A stretch of 64,000 nucleotides of DNA from Mucispirillum schaedleri. GTDB taxonomy: Bacteria; Chrysiogenota; Deferribacteres; Deferribacterales; Mucispirillaceae. Under the pieces are notes generated by a model, which was given only the letters and a program-made list of their open reading frames with translations, was not told the origin of the DNA and made no database searches. The stretch spans positions 65,051-129,050 of the forward strand of contig CASEIN010000001.1 of assembly GCA_949287985.1 (NCBI GenBank), given 5' to 3'. Each line of letters opens with the position of its first letter. Within the stretch, counting starts at the first letter, position 1. The position numbers and the translations under genes are program-made. This document shows positions 1 to 9,348 of this stretch, one piece after another.

Positions 1-2
1 AG

Positions 3-53
3 GATAAACTTCAAGGTATTACAGGTGGGTTAAATATCCCTGGAATGTTTTAA
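3..53 (+). CDS. YbaB/EbfC nucleoid-associated protein, C-terminal end (partial)
   Basis: Only the last 16 residues (DKLQGITGGLNIPGMF) and a TAA stop are inside the window; the gene continues to the left. The ending with a TGG(L/M)N(I/L)PG-type tail is typical of the YbaB/EbfC family of small DNA-binding proteins, and ybaB commonly sits directly upstream of recR, as it does here with an 18-nt gap. The identification rests on this short tail plus synteny. Confidence 0.7.
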   Translation, partial: DKLQGITGGLNIPGMF

Positions 54-71
54 TTAAGGGTTTATACTCTA

Positions 72-674
72 ATGCAAAATATTAAAGTGTTTGATGACTG
101 TGTCCATGAGCTTTCAAGGCTTCCTGGTGTGGGGCGAAAAACAGCCGTTCGCCTTGCTTTACATATACTAAAAATAAAGCAGGAACAAGCTTATAAACTT
201 TCAGATGCCATAAAAAAATTAAAAGACAATATCAAATTTTGCAAAGAATGTGGTTCTATATCTGAAACTGAAATTTGCCCAGTTTGCAGTGATGAAAACA
301 GGCAGAAAGATGTAATATGTATAGTGGAAGAAGCTAAAGATGTATTTTTTATTGAAAATACAGGCAGGTTTTTTGGACTTTATCACGTTCTAGGTGGTAA
401 AATATCGCCACTTGATGGTATAGGACCAAGTGATTTAAGTTTTGAAAAGTTAAAAGAAAGAGTAGAAAAATTACAGGTAAAGGAAGTTATTATTGCCACA
501 AACCCTGATGCAGATGGTGAAACTACAGCATCTTACATTGGCAGAATACTGCAAAATGTTCCTAATTTAAAAATAACAAAGCTGGCAAGTGGTATCCCTA
601 TTGGTTCTCATTTAGAATATGCAGATGAAATAACTGTGCTGCGAGCTTTAGAAAACAGGGTTGGTTTAATATAG
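72..674 (+). CDS. recR: Recombination protein RecR
   Basis: RecR works with RecO (and RecF) to load RecA on gapped DNA. The 200-residue length is normal. Residues 11-31 carry a helix-hairpin-helix (LSRLPGVGRKTA), C57/C60/C69/C72 form the zinc finger, and a Toprim domain follows, with VICIVEEAKD at 81-90 and NPDADGE at 144-150. The preceding ybaB tail gives the classical ybaB-recR order. The ATG at 72 is the only sensible start before the helix-hairpin-helix. After the stop there is no obvious T-run terminator, and the next 400 bases are a repeat block before rng. Confidence 0.96.
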   Translation: MQNIKVFDDCVHELSRLPGVGRKTAVRLALHILKIKQEQAYKLSDAIKKLKDNIKFCKECGSISETEICPVCSDENRQKDVICIVEEAKDVFFIENTGRFFGLYHVLGGKISPLDGIGPSDLSFEKLKERVEKLQVKEVIIATNPDADGETTASYIGRILQNVPNLKITKLASGIPIGSHLEYADEITVLRALENRVGLI

Positions 675-720
675 CTGGCTTTTTTTAGCTGTATGTAATC
701 TTAGTTTACTAGAGTATAAT

Positions 721-1078
721 TTAAAAAATTCAAGGGGAGCGTATTTTGTTGATGCAGGCATTTCCCAAACTGGAATATAAGGGAATAGAAATGCGTTTAT
801 GGATAAGAATTTTTTTGCTAGGAGATAAAAACCACAGGAAGTGGTTTCGCGATAGCGTAAGCGATAGCCGAATTTATTTCGGCAGAGCGTGGTTTAAAAA
901 ATTCAAGGGGAATGTTTTTTATGACGCAAGCATTTCCCAAGCGAGTAGCGCGGAAATAGAAATGCGCAGCTGGGCTGAATTTTTTTGCTAGGAGATAAAA
1001 ACCACAGGAAGTGGTTTCGCAATAGCGTAAGCGATAGCCGAATTTATTTCGGCAGAGCGTGGTTTAAAAAATTCAAGG
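721..1078 (+). repeat. Tandem ~170-bp hairpin-rich intergenic repeat (two full copies plus a partial third)
   Basis: Motif TTAAAAAATTCAAGG recurs at 721, 894 and 1064, and the segment starting GGAGATAAAAACCACAGG recurs at 821 and 991, giving a unit of 170-173 bp. Each unit contains AAACCAC/GTGGTTT (829-835 with 841-847; 999-1005 with 1011-1017) and GCCGAA/TTCGGC (867-872 with 878-883; 1037-1042 with 1048-1053), plus a longer imperfect pairing of GCATTTCCC with GGAAATAGAAATGC. The repeat is GC-richer than its surroundings. Its unit ends resemble the real rng leader (GAATTTTTT..AGGAGATAA), as if the leader had been duplicated with the element. This fills the 429-bp recR-rng gap. An 81-codon ORF inside it is not credible as a gene. 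Confidence 0.85.
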
Positions 1079-1102
1079 ACGAATTTTTTAATAGGAGATA
1101 AT

Positions 1103-2647
1103 ATGTCTAAAGAAATACTAATAAATTCTGGTATAAGGGAAGTGCGTGCTGCTGTTATATCTGGTGGTAATGTATCAGAATTATTTATAGAGCGATTAAA
1201 TAAAAAAAGTGTAGCAGGAAATATATATAAAGGTAAAGTGGTAAAAGTTTTACCTGGTATGCAGTCTGCATTTGTGGAAATTGGCTTACAAAAGGCTGCC
1301 TTTTTGCACGTTGCAGATATTTATACAGGCAGTAATGACGAAATAAACTACGATGAAGAAATATCAGATGATGAAAATATGGAACATAAATCATCAGAAA
1401 ATGTGGAAACTGTAATTCATCATTACACACCTATTCAAGAGATTTTAACTGAAGGGCAGGAAATAATTGTTCAAGTAGCAAAAGATGCAATAGCCACAAA
1501 GGGTGCAAGGCTTACTACTCATTTGACTATACCCGGAAGATATCTTGTTTTAATGCCCGGTTATGAACATATTGGTATATCAAGAAAAATAGAAAATGAA
1601 GAAGAAAGAGAGCGTTTAAAAAATATATTAATGTCATTAAGACCAGCAGGTATGGGGCTTATTGCAAGAACTGTCAGCGATGGTTTAAGTAGTGAAGAAT
1701 TAGTGGCAGATTTAGAGTATATAAAAGGTGTTTGGGCAGGGGTGGAAACTGTAATTGAAAAATCTAATGCCCCATCATTAGTATATGAAGACCATAACTT
1801 GATTTATAAAATTTTGCGAGATGTGGTTACATCTGATACAAGCCGTATTTTAATAGATAATAAGGAAGATTATGAAAAAATGCAGGAATTTTTTAATAAT
1901 CATCTTTCAAACCTTGATTTAAAAATAGAATATTATAAGGGTGAAGAACCACTTTTTGACCTTTATAATGTGGAAATAGAAGTGAACAGGCTGCTTGATA
2001 AAAAAGTATGGCTTCGTTCTGGTGGTTCAATAATTATTGACCAGGCAGAAGCATTAACAGTCATAGATGTTAATACTGGCAAATACGTGGGCAGGCAGAA
2101 TTTTGATGATACTATTTTAAAAACAAATTTAGAAGCCTGCAAAGAAATTGCCCATCAACTTAAAATGAGAAATATTGGTGGTATTATAATAGTTGATTTT
2201 ATAGATATGGAAAGACTAGAAGACAGGGAAAAAATGCTTTCCACATTAGAGCAGTATTTAAAAGAAGACAGGGCAAAAACATCAGTTGTAAATATTTCAC
2301 CACTTGGGCTTGTAGAAATTACAAGAAAAAGGGTGAGAGACAGCGTTATTAGAATGATGAGCGAGCCATGCCCATATTGCGAAGGCAGGGGGGTTATAAA
2401 ATCAAAAATAACAGTGTGTTATGAAATAATGCGGGAACTTGGACGCCTTGCCTCTCAAAATAAAGGAACTGCCATATTAATAGAAGCAAAAGAAGAAGTG
2501 GCAGATTTATTACTAGAACATGAAAATGAAACTATTGAAGAGCTTGAAAAAAAATATATGTGTGATATAGAAATACAGCAAAATAACAGCTCCACATATG
2601 ATAGATATAAGCTTAAAATAATGGGAAAAGCTAATGGCAGTATATAA
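1103..2647 (+). CDS. rng: Ribonuclease G/E family endoribonuclease
   Basis: Single-strand specific endoribonuclease for rRNA maturation and mRNA decay. At 514 residues it is RNase G sized, without the long RNase E scaffold tail. An S1-like RNA-binding domain lies near residues 35-130 and is interrupted by an acidic insert (about 75-105). The catalytic core has Asp322 in VIDVNTGKYVG and Asp365/Asp368 in VDFID for magnesium binding, and the Zn-link cysteines are C423 and C426 in CPYCEGRG. The start follows a good AGGAGA ribosome site. The 3' end overlaps rlmE by 14 nt, so the two are probably co-transcribed. Confidence 0.94.
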   Translation: MSKEILINSGIREVRAAVISGGNVSELFIERLNKKSVAGNIYKGKVVKVLPGMQSAFVEIGLQKAAFLHVADIYTGSNDEINYDEEISDDENMEHKSSENVETVIHHYTPIQEILTEGQEIIVQVAKDAIATKGARLTTHLTIPGRYLVLMPGYEHIGISRKIENEEERERLKNILMSLRPAGMGLIARTVSDGLSSEELVADLEYIKGVWAGVETVIEKSNAPSLVYEDHNLIYKILRDVVTSDTSRILIDNKEDYEKMQEFFNNHLSNLDLKIEYYKGEEPLFDLYNVEIEVNRLLDKKVWLRSGGSIIIDQAEALTVIDVNTGKYVGRQNFDDTILKTNLEACKEIAHQLKMRNIGGIIIVDFIDMERLEDREKMLSTLEQYLKEDRAKTSVVNISPLGLVEITRKRVRDSVIRMMSEPCPYCEGRGVIKSKITVCYEIMRELGRLASQNKGTAILIEAKEEVADLLLEHENETIEELEKKYMCDIEIQQNNSSTYDRYKLKIMGKANGSI

Positions 2648-3227
2648 TAGAAAGGACAGCTATTACAAAAAAGCTAAAAAAGAAGGGTATAAATCCCGTG
2701 CTGCTTATAAACTAAAAGAATTAAATACAAAATATAAAATAATGAAAAAAGGCAGTAAAGTTTTAGACTGTGGAGCAGCTCCCGGTGGCTGGAGCCAGGT
2801 TGCTTTAGAAATAGTTGGGGAACATGGCTTAGTAGTAGGGGTAGATTTAAATGAAGTAAAAGGCATTAATAACAAAAATTTTATATGTATTACAGGAGAT
2901 TTTACTACAGAAGAAATAATCAGCAGTGTTTTAGAAAAATGTGATAAATATGACTGTATTATTTCAGATATTGCACCACATACCATAGGAATAAGAGATG
3001 CAGACCATACTAATTCTTTAGAACTGGTTGAAAAAGTATACACTTTTGCAATGCAGACATTGAAAAAAGATGGTTCATTTTTATTTAAACTTTTTGAAGG
3101 GCAGGGACGAAAAGGTTTAGTAGAAAGACTTAAAAAAGATTTTAAAGATGTGCGTATTTTAAAACCTGATGCTACAAGGCAGGGTTCTATGGAAATATAT
3201 ATTGCTGCCCTTTATAAATTAAATTAA
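2634..3227 (+). CDS. rlmE: 23S rRNA (uridine-2'-O)-methyltransferase RlmE/FtsJ family
   Basis: SAM-dependent methyltransferase expected to methylate the 2'-OH of U2552 in the A-loop of 23S rRNA, a late step of large-subunit assembly. The 197 residues include the SAM motif VLDCGAAPGGWSQVA near residue 43, CIISDIAPH in motif IV near 112, and FLFKLFEGQG containing the expected catalytic Lys. Tyr/Lys-rich N-terminal residues match the family. It overlaps the end of rng by 14 nt (translational coupling likely). Confidence 0.92.
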   Translation: MAVYNRKDSYYKKAKKEGYKSRAAYKLKELNTKYKIMKKGSKVLDCGAAPGGWSQVALEIVGEHGLVVGVDLNEVKGINNKNFICITGDFTTEEIISSVLEKCDKYDCIISDIAPHTIGIRDADHTNSLELVEKVYTFAMQTLKKDGSFLFKLFEGQGRKGLVERLKKDFKDVRILKPDATRQGSMEIYIAALYKLN

Positions 3228-3243
3228 GTAGTTGGAGATGTAT

Positions 3244-3954
3244 ATGCTTGATAAAAATGAGTTGGAAGATTTACTTGTTAAATTAAGGCTTGGAACTATT
3301 ACAATAGAAAGTGCTATTACAGAAATTGAGCAAAATTTTTATTCTGTAGATGAAAATGAAAATATATCTATATGGCAAAAACTAGAATGTCCTTTTGATG
3401 AAGTTTTAGAGTGTGATAATCTAAGTGTTACTCAAATAGAAAACCATGTTGCAAAAATGATAAAAAGTAATACGAGCTTTATACTTGTTGGATTATCTGA
3501 AGAAGCATTATCAGAAATTAGTGCAAAATATAATAAATGTAAGGCTTATTTTGAAGCAGGTATTATAAAATATACTGCAAAAGATAAAAAATTAGTTACT
3601 GATAAAAAAATCGTAATTGTTTCATCACTTAATAAAGATGAAAAAATTGTAGCTCAAACAGAAGTTATATTAAATATAATAGGCATACCTGTTGAATTTT
3701 ACAATGTTTCACCATATAAAACAGTATCTATGCAGATTTTAAAAAACTATATTCATACAGCTAATGCTGTTATTGTGATTTATGATAAAGATATAAGGCT
3801 GCCTTCTATTGTATCAAATATTTCACCAAAACCTGTTGTTATATTAAGTAAAAATAACCATGCAGAAGAATATATGCTTTCAAATGGAGCAGTTTTAGCA
3901 AAATCTGGCAGCAGTATTTCAGCCTGCATGGCAGTTGCAAGGCTTTTAAGGTAA
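3244..3954 (+). CDS. Divergent LarB-like (AIR-carboxylase/PurE-fold) protein
   Basis: LarB carboxylates and adenylates nicotinic acid adenine dinucleotide in making the nickel-pincer cofactor. This protein shows the LarB layout: an N-terminal helical segment, a CPFDEVLECDNLSVTQI stretch that mirrors the family's GFPEVVYGEGKT-type motif, and a C-terminal PurE-like fold (KIVIVSSL, AVIVIYDKDIRLPSIVS, KPVVIL). Several residues usual in LarB (the DxxRxxRxGxPE core and the glycine-rich NIDNGFGA tail) are absent, so activity is doubtful. No larC or larE is in the window. The ATG at 3244 is chosen because GGAG lies 6 nt upstream; a TTG at 3232 is less likely. Confidence 0.5.
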   Translation: MLDKNELEDLLVKLRLGTITIESAITEIEQNFYSVDENENISIWQKLECPFDEVLECDNLSVTQIENHVAKMIKSNTSFILVGLSEEALSEISAKYNKCKAYFEAGIIKYTAKDKKLVTDKKIVIVSSLNKDEKIVAQTEVILNIIGIPVEFYNVSPYKTVSMQILKNYIHTANAVIVIYDKDIRLPSIVSNISPKPVVILSKNNHAEEYMLSNGAVLAKSGSSISACMAVARLLR

Positions 3955-3958
3955 TAAA

Positions 3959-4903
3959 ATGGATAAAAAATTAATCACTGCTTTAATACCTGCTTATAAT
4001 GAAGAAGACTGTATTTATGAGCTTTATAATCGTGTAACTAACGTGTTAAAAGGGCTTAATAATTATGATTATGAAATATTAATAATAAATGATGGTTCAA
4101 AAGATAACACTATTTTTATATTAGAAGAATTGCATAATAAAGATAACCATGTGCAGTATGTAAATTTAGCAAGAAATTATGGCAAAGAAACAGCAATGGC
4201 TGCAGGGTTTGATTATGCTAAAGGCGATGTGGTTGTTATATTAGATGCTGATTTACAGACTCCACCAGAACTAATCCCTGAAATGCTTAAATACTATGAA
4301 GAAGGTTATGATGATGTATATGGCAGGCGTAAATCAAGAGACGATGAAAGCTTTTTAAAAAGATTTGGCACAAAACTTTACTATAAAGCATTACAGTCAT
4401 TAACACGTGTTGATATTTTAAAAAACACAAGTGATTTTAGAATGTTAAGCCGCAAGGCAGTGGAAGCCTTAAAAAAATACAGGGAACATAACAGATATAC
4501 AAAAGGCATATTTGCACTAATTGGGCTAAATAAAAAAGAGTTTTTATATGAACCTGCTGCACGGTTTGCAGGCCGTTCAAAGTGGAATTATTTAAGCCTT
4601 TTAAATCTAGCAGTAGAAGGCATCACATCATTTTCCACATTCCCTTTAAGGCTTAGCTCTATACTTGGTTTTGTTACTGCTTTAGTTGGTTTTATATATA
4701 TTTTATTTTTAGTGATAAAAACATTAATATTTGGGGCTGACATTAAGGGTTATCCAACACTTTTATCTGTAATTATCTTTTTAGGTGGTATCCAGCTTTT
4801 ATCACTTGGTGTCATAGGTGAGTATTTGGGCAGAATATTTAACGAAGTAAAAAATAGACCTTTATATTTAGTAGAAAAATATTCTGGGGATAATAATAAG
4901 TGA
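3959..4903 (+). CDS. Family 2 glycosyltransferase, polyprenyl-phosphate (DPM1/GtrB/ArnC-like)
   Basis: Membrane-anchored GT-A enzyme likely to transfer a sugar from a nucleotide donor to polyprenyl phosphate on the cytoplasmic face. The GT2 domain begins with LIPAYNEED, has IINDGSKD near residue 43 and the metal-binding DADLQTPPE near 92, and ends in two hydrophobic helices (about 233-255 and 268-290), the GtrB/ArnC layout. It overlaps the next gene (GtrA-like) by 4 nt, the usual GtrA/GtrB pair for flipping and modifying surface glycans. First gene of a five-gene glycan operon. Confidence 0.88.
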   Translation: MDKKLITALIPAYNEEDCIYELYNRVTNVLKGLNNYDYEILIINDGSKDNTIFILEELHNKDNHVQYVNLARNYGKETAMAAGFDYAKGDVVVILDADLQTPPELIPEMLKYYEEGYDDVYGRRKSRDDESFLKRFGTKLYYKALQSLTRVDILKNTSDFRMLSRKAVEALKKYREHNRYTKGIFALIGLNKKEFLYEPAARFAGRSKWNYLSLLNLAVEGITSFSTFPLRLSSILGFVTALVGFIYILFLVIKTLIFGADIKGYPTLLSVIIFLGGIQLLSLGVIGEYLGRIFNEVKNRPLYLVEKYSGDNNK

Positions 4904-5319
4904 TAAAAAAAGCAGCTTCCATATTTATGGATAAAACATTTTTTAAATTTATAATAGTAGGCATTATAAATACCATAGTAGGTGCAGGTATAATGTTTGC
5001 ATTATATAACTTATTTCACTGCTCTTACTGGTTTTCTTCTATTATGAATTATGTAATAGGAAGTATTGTAAGTTATTTTTTAAATAAATATTATACATTT
5101 GAAAGTAGTAAAATAACAAGAAAAGAGATTATATATTTTTCATTAAATATTGCAGTGTGTTTTTTTATAGCATACGGTGCAGCAAAACCATTGGCATTAT
5201 ATTTATTAAGTGATTATTCTAAACCTATCCAGGAAAATACAGCTATGTTTATAGGTATGGTAATATTTACTGGGCTAAATTATTTAAGCCAAAGGTTTAT
5301 TGTTTTTAAAAAGGGGTAG
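4900..5319 (+). CDS. GtrA-like membrane protein (putative polyprenyl-linked sugar flippase)
   Basis: A 139-residue protein with four hydrophobic helices and the GtrA family opening (FFKFIIVGIINTIVGAG), followed by NYVIGSIVSYFLNKYYTF and a final NYLSQRFIVFKK. GtrA proteins are thought to flip polyprenyl-phosphate-linked sugars made by the GtrB-like partner. The start is GTG at 4900, overlapping the TGA of the glycosyltransferase (GTGA), so the pair is translationally coupled. Confidence 0.85.
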   Translation: MIKKAASIFMDKTFFKFIIVGIINTIVGAGIMFALYNLFHCSYWFSSIMNYVIGSIVSYFLNKYYTFESSKITRKEIIYFSLNIAVCFFIAYGAAKPLALYLLSDYSKPIQENTAMFIGMVIFTGLNYLSQRFIVFKKG

Positions 5320-5321
5320 TT

Positions 5322-7001
5322 GTGGGAAAGACTATTTCATCAATTCAGCCATATATTATTAATAAAGAAGCAGATTTTAAAAGCTCCATTATTATATCAA
5401 TAATAATAGGTATATTTATATATTTTTATGTTTTTGGCTATAAAATTATAAACCCATATTATACAGACTGGATATTTTACCAATGGTTAGATGTTGCTCA
5501 ACATTATACGGGCTGGCTTGCTTTTTTACATAGTCCGTGGCAGTTTCCATTATTATTAACAGATAAATTAACTTATCCTGAAAATATTTCTATATTTTGG
5601 ACAGATTCAAACCCTTTATTTTCAATTATTTTTAAAATATTAGCACCAGTATATAATTATGCAAATATTCAATTTATAGGGCTTTATTCTTTTATCTCAT
5701 TAATATTAAGCAGTGTATTTGCATCTCAAATTGTCAGGTATTTTAATAAAAATTTATTTATTATAATTTTAGGAACTATTTTTTTAGTTTATAAGCCTAC
5801 AGTTTTACACAGGCTGGTAGTCCATGCAAATCTTTCATCTCAATTTTTTATTTATGCCTGCATTGCTTATATTTTATATAATTATAAATTAGATAATTTT
5901 AAAAAAGACTTTATAATATGTATTTTATTGTTTGCTTTAGCAGTTTCAATTCATTTTTATTACGTTCCAATAGTTTTATCATTTATGTTTTTATATTTGC
6001 TTTATAAAGTAATTTATTTTAAGAAGATAAAATATATATTACCACTAATTGTAAGCAGTTTTATAGTGGTAATGGAAATGTATATATTTGGTGTATTTGT
6101 AAATTTTGAAAGCTCAAAGGGAGCAGGTGTTGGCTTTTTTTCATTTAATCTAAATGGTTTTTGGAACCCATTAATGGGCTGGTCAGCTTTAATAAAAGGG
6201 CTTCCTATTTTTTATGATGGTCAGACCGATGGATTTGCTTATTTAGGGCTTGGGTTTTTCTTTTTACTGCTTGTATGTTTACCTTATATTTATAGACTTA
6301 TAAAAAAAATATATAAAGAAAAATGGGATAAAAATTTTAAATTAACATTTACTATAATTTTAATATATATTTTTGGCATAATATTTATTGCTACTGGTGG
6401 AATTATCTCTTTTAATAATACATTAATTACAAGCTTTGATTTATCATTTTTATTATCTACTTTTAAAGGTCATGGCAGGTTTATATGGATACTGCCAATT
6501 GTTTTTACTGTTTTATTATATATATTAATTTTTAAAAGTTTTAAAACTAAGTCTATAATTATATTATTATTAGCAGCAATTATTATTCAGGCCCTTGATA
6601 TAGGAAAAAAAGTTGTCCAATTAAATGAAGAACATATGCATACTTACAGCTTTCAACCGATTATAGATAAAAATGATGCTGCAAAATTAAAAGAATACGG
6701 AATAAAGCATTTTATATTACCTGTAGATGATCCTTTGTATACTATAAAATATACTTCATTTATTATACCTAATGGTTTTTCTGAAAGCTGTAGTTATACA
6801 GCAAGGGACTTTAGAAAAATTTGCTTAAATAATTATAACAATGCTTTAAATGATGTAAAAAATAATTTATATAAAAAAGATACAATATACATATTCAAAG
6901 AAGCAGATATAGATATACCTGTAAATAATAAATCAGTCTTTTATTATAAATATGGCAGTCACATTATTTTATCACCAGTAGAGCTAAATAGCTTAAAATA
7001 G
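5322..7001 (+). CDS. Polytopic membrane protein, DUF6311-like (GT-C type glycosyltransferase candidate)
   Basis: 559 residues with about eleven predicted membrane helices and a C-terminal extracytoplasmic domain of about 130 residues. The first loop (YTDWIFYQWLDVAQHYTGW, then SPWQFPLL and IFWTDSNPLFSIIFK) resembles the DUF6311 family, whose acidic first loop and fold suggest lipid-linked sugar transfer outside the membrane. GTG start at 5322, two bases after the GtrA-like stop. The gtrA-gtrB neighbours suggest it uses the flipped sugar, the role of GtrC-type enzymes. The acceptor is unknown. Confidence 0.65.
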   Translation: MGKTISSIQPYIINKEADFKSSIIISIIIGIFIYFYVFGYKIINPYYTDWIFYQWLDVAQHYTGWLAFLHSPWQFPLLLTDKLTYPENISIFWTDSNPLFSIIFKILAPVYNYANIQFIGLYSFISLILSSVFASQIVRYFNKNLFIIILGTIFLVYKPTVLHRLVVHANLSSQFFIYACIAYILYNYKLDNFKKDFIICILLFALAVSIHFYYVPIVLSFMFLYLLYKVIYFKKIKYILPLIVSSFIVVMEMYIFGVFVNFESSKGAGVGFFSFNLNGFWNPLMGWSALIKGLPIFYDGQTDGFAYLGLGFFFLLLVCLPYIYRLIKKIYKEKWDKNFKLTFTIILIYIFGIIFIATGGIISFNNTLITSFDLSFLLSTFKGHGRFIWILPIVFTVLLYILIFKSFKTKSIIILLLAAIIIQALDIGKKVVQLNEEHMHTYSFQPIIDKNDAAKLKEYGIKHFILPVDDPLYTIKYTSFIIPNGFSESCSYTARDFRKICLNNYNNALNDVKNNLYKKDTIYIFKEADIDIPVNNKSVFYYKYGSHIILSPVELNSLK

Positions 7002-7011
7002 GGAGTATATT

Positions 7012-8421
7012 ATGTATTTCATTAAAAAAATAGAAAATATATTTAATAGTAAATATGGTTATGCAGCTGCCTATACTATGGTTTTTATTATATGTTTTTT
7101 TATTATGCTGGGGCAAAATTTTAAGCTTGAAGCAGGTAATGATGATTTATACCATACACAAGTAATAAAAGAGTTTGGAAGTATATATAATTTTTTAACT
7201 GCCCAGTATAATTATACTAATGGCAGGTATTTTACATCAATAGTTATGTCTTTTGTAATGGATAAAAATATATGGTTATGGCGTATTCTAAATACCATAA
7301 TGTTATCATTATTATTTATTTATTCGGCTAAAATTATCCAATATTTTTATAAATTAAATAAAGAAAAATTTTATATAATATTATTTGGTTTTATTGCATT
7401 AATATCACTTTTACCAAAGGGGATATGGGATTGGAGCATTACATGGGTAACAGGCTCATTTAATTATCTATTTCCAGCAACATCATTAATTATTTGCTTA
7501 TTTTATTTATACAATACATTATTAAATAAAAATAATATAAATTTATTAGAGTTTTTTTTAATTATTCCTTTTGCAGCATATGCTACAAATTCAGAACAAA
7601 CAGCACTTGTTTTTTTAACTATGTTTTTAATTGTAATGATATACTCATACATAAAATATAAACACTATAATATTTATATTATTCTTATATTTATTTGTGG
7701 CATAATATCATCATATTTTTTATTTACAAGCCCATCTGTCCATATAAGATATGCATCAGAGGTTATGAGATGGTATCCAATGTTTGATAGTATATCATTG
7801 ATAAATAAGGCTGTTTTAGGTTTTTCCTATACTGTTATATTTGGATTTTTACAATATAATTATATTATGACTATTTTTTATACTATCATAATGATTTTAC
7901 TTATAAGAAAGAGTAACAAATCAAAATACCATATGATTTTACTTTTTATTCCATTATTATATTCATTAGTTTATTATGTAGGCAGGCAGGTAAGTTCAAG
8001 TTTTCGTAACTGGGTAGGGCAGTCTTTAGTATATAATTCAGAATTATATGCTCATAAAATCTTAAATAATACACCATCAGAACCATTTATTTCATTAATT
8101 ATTGGTATAATACTGTTAATTATTATGATATATTTTTTATTTAAAATAAACTGGAGCAGTTTTGAAAGTAAATATATTACATTTTTATTTTTAGGTGCAG
8201 CCATATTATCTTCTTTTTTAGTAAGTTTTTCACCAACAGTATTTGCTTCAGGTTTTCGTATATTCTTTATTCCTTATGTGTTATACGGTATATCAGTAGG
8301 TTTAATGTTTGCTGAATTAATAAATAAAATAACTTTTCCATTATCATATAAATTTAAATTTATATTTCTAATCTATGTAATTATTGGTATAATAGATGTA
8401 TATAGTAAGGTGTATAAATAA
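7012..8421 (+). CDS. Polytopic membrane protein, DUF6056-like (putative glycosyltransferase)
   Basis: 469 residues with about eleven membrane helices. The first periplasmic loop has an acidic pair (NDDLYHT) followed by YNYTNGRYFTS, the arrangement seen in GT-C-like DUF6056 proteins of O-antigen modification loci. It starts ten bases after the preceding gene and overlaps the next glycosyltransferase by one base (TAATG), so it belongs to the same operon. Specificity cannot be read from sequence. Confidence 0.6.
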   Translation: MYFIKKIENIFNSKYGYAAAYTMVFIICFFIMLGQNFKLEAGNDDLYHTQVIKEFGSIYNFLTAQYNYTNGRYFTSIVMSFVMDKNIWLWRILNTIMLSLLFIYSAKIIQYFYKLNKEKFYIILFGFIALISLLPKGIWDWSITWVTGSFNYLFPATSLIICLFYLYNTLLNKNNINLLEFFLIIPFAAYATNSEQTALVFLTMFLIVMIYSYIKYKHYNIYIILIFICGIISSYFLFTSPSVHIRYASEVMRWYPMFDSISLINKAVLGFSYTVIFGFLQYNYIMTIFYTIIMILLIRKSNKSKYHMILLFIPLLYSLVYYVGRQVSSSFRNWVGQSLVYNSELYAHKILNNTPSEPFISLIIGIILLIIMIYFLFKINWSSFESKYITFLFLGAAILSSFLVSFSPTVFASGFRIFFIPYVLYGISVGLMFAELINKITFPLSYKFKFIFLIYVIIGIIDVYSKVYK

Positions 8422-9248
8422 TGAGCTACATTATAATTATTCCTACATATAATGGGGAAAAACAGGGGCTTGAAGATTTGCTTATTTCTATTAAAAACCA
8501 AAGCATGTCCCCTGAAAAAATTTGTATAATAGATTCATCTTCTACTGATAGAACAGTGGAAATATGCAAAAAATATGGTTGTGATATTACTATTATAAAT
8601 AAAAAAGACTTTAACCATGGGCTAACAAGGCAGCTAGGCATAGATAATAATAAAAACTATGATTATGCTATGTTTATGACGCAGGATATATTGCTTACTG
8701 ATAAAAATACATGTGAAACATTGCTTTCTTCATTTGAAATAGATGATGTATCAGCAGCTTATGGCAGGCAGCTTGTAAATGATAACTCATCATTTATAGA
8801 AAAAATAAGCAGGCATTTTAATTATGGGGAAACATCCATTTTAAAATCAAAAGAAGATATTGAAAAATACGGCATATCTACTGCCTTTTGTTCTGACAGC
8901 TTTGCAGCATATAAAATAGCCGACATGTTATCTATTGGTGGTTTTCCAAAAACTGATTTTGCTGAAGATATGCTTATTTCTGCTAAATTAATATTACATG
9001 GTAAAAAAGTATACTATAATGCCCAAGCAAAAGTCGTGCACAGCCACCCATATTCTTTAAGGGCAGAATTTGAAAGGGGCAAATCAATAGGTAAAATGCA
9101 TAAAGAAAATAAATGGCTAATAGATGCTTTTGGAAAGGCAGAAAAAAAAGGGCAGGAGCTTTTAAAAACTCTTACACCTTTTAAAAAATTATTATATATT
9201 TTTCAAGCACTTCCAAAATATATAGGTTATAAAATATCTAAACTATAG
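8421..9248 (+). CDS. Family 2 glycosyltransferase
   Basis: 275-residue soluble GT-A enzyme. IIIPTYNGE opens the Rossmann-like domain, IDSSSTDRT contains the first Asp cluster, and MTQDILLT is in the DxD position. DFAEDMLISAKLILHG provides the ED catalytic-base motif, and HSHPYS follows. It resembles rhamnosyl- or mannosyl-transferases of O-antigen synthesis. Last gene of the 3959-9248 operon; the ATG overlaps the previous stop. Confidence 0.8.
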   Translation: MSYIIIIPTYNGEKQGLEDLLISIKNQSMSPEKICIIDSSSTDRTVEICKKYGCDITIINKKDFNHGLTRQLGIDNNKNYDYAMFMTQDILLTDKNTCETLLSSFEIDDVSAAYGRQLVNDNSSFIEKISRHFNYGETSILKSKEDIEKYGISTAFCSDSFAAYKIADMLSIGGFPKTDFAEDMLISAKLILHGKKVYYNAQAKVVHSHPYSLRAEFERGKSIGKMHKENKWLIDAFGKAEKKGQELLKTLTPFKKLLYIFQALPKYIGYKISKL

Positions 9249-9319
9249 TTTATTATTTAAATACGATTAACATATGTAATATATTTGTCAATATGTTTTT
9301 GTGCATATCAATATAACCT

Positions 9320-9348
9320 TTGACAATTTTATATATTAATATTATAAT
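9320..9348 (+). promoter_or_regulatory. Consensus sigma-70 promoter for the Ig-like lipoprotein genes
   Basis: TTGACA at 9320-9325, a 17-bp spacer and TATAAT at 9343-9348 form a perfect consensus. The expected start near 9355 leaves a leader of about 180 nt before the ATG at 9537. The 288-base gap 9249-9536 is otherwise AT-rich and shows no convincing terminator or small gene. Confidence 0.75.

Noticed and set aside
746-991. 81-codon ORF between recR and rng
   Set aside because: It lies wholly inside the tandem hairpin repeat, spans a repeat junction and has no ribosome site.
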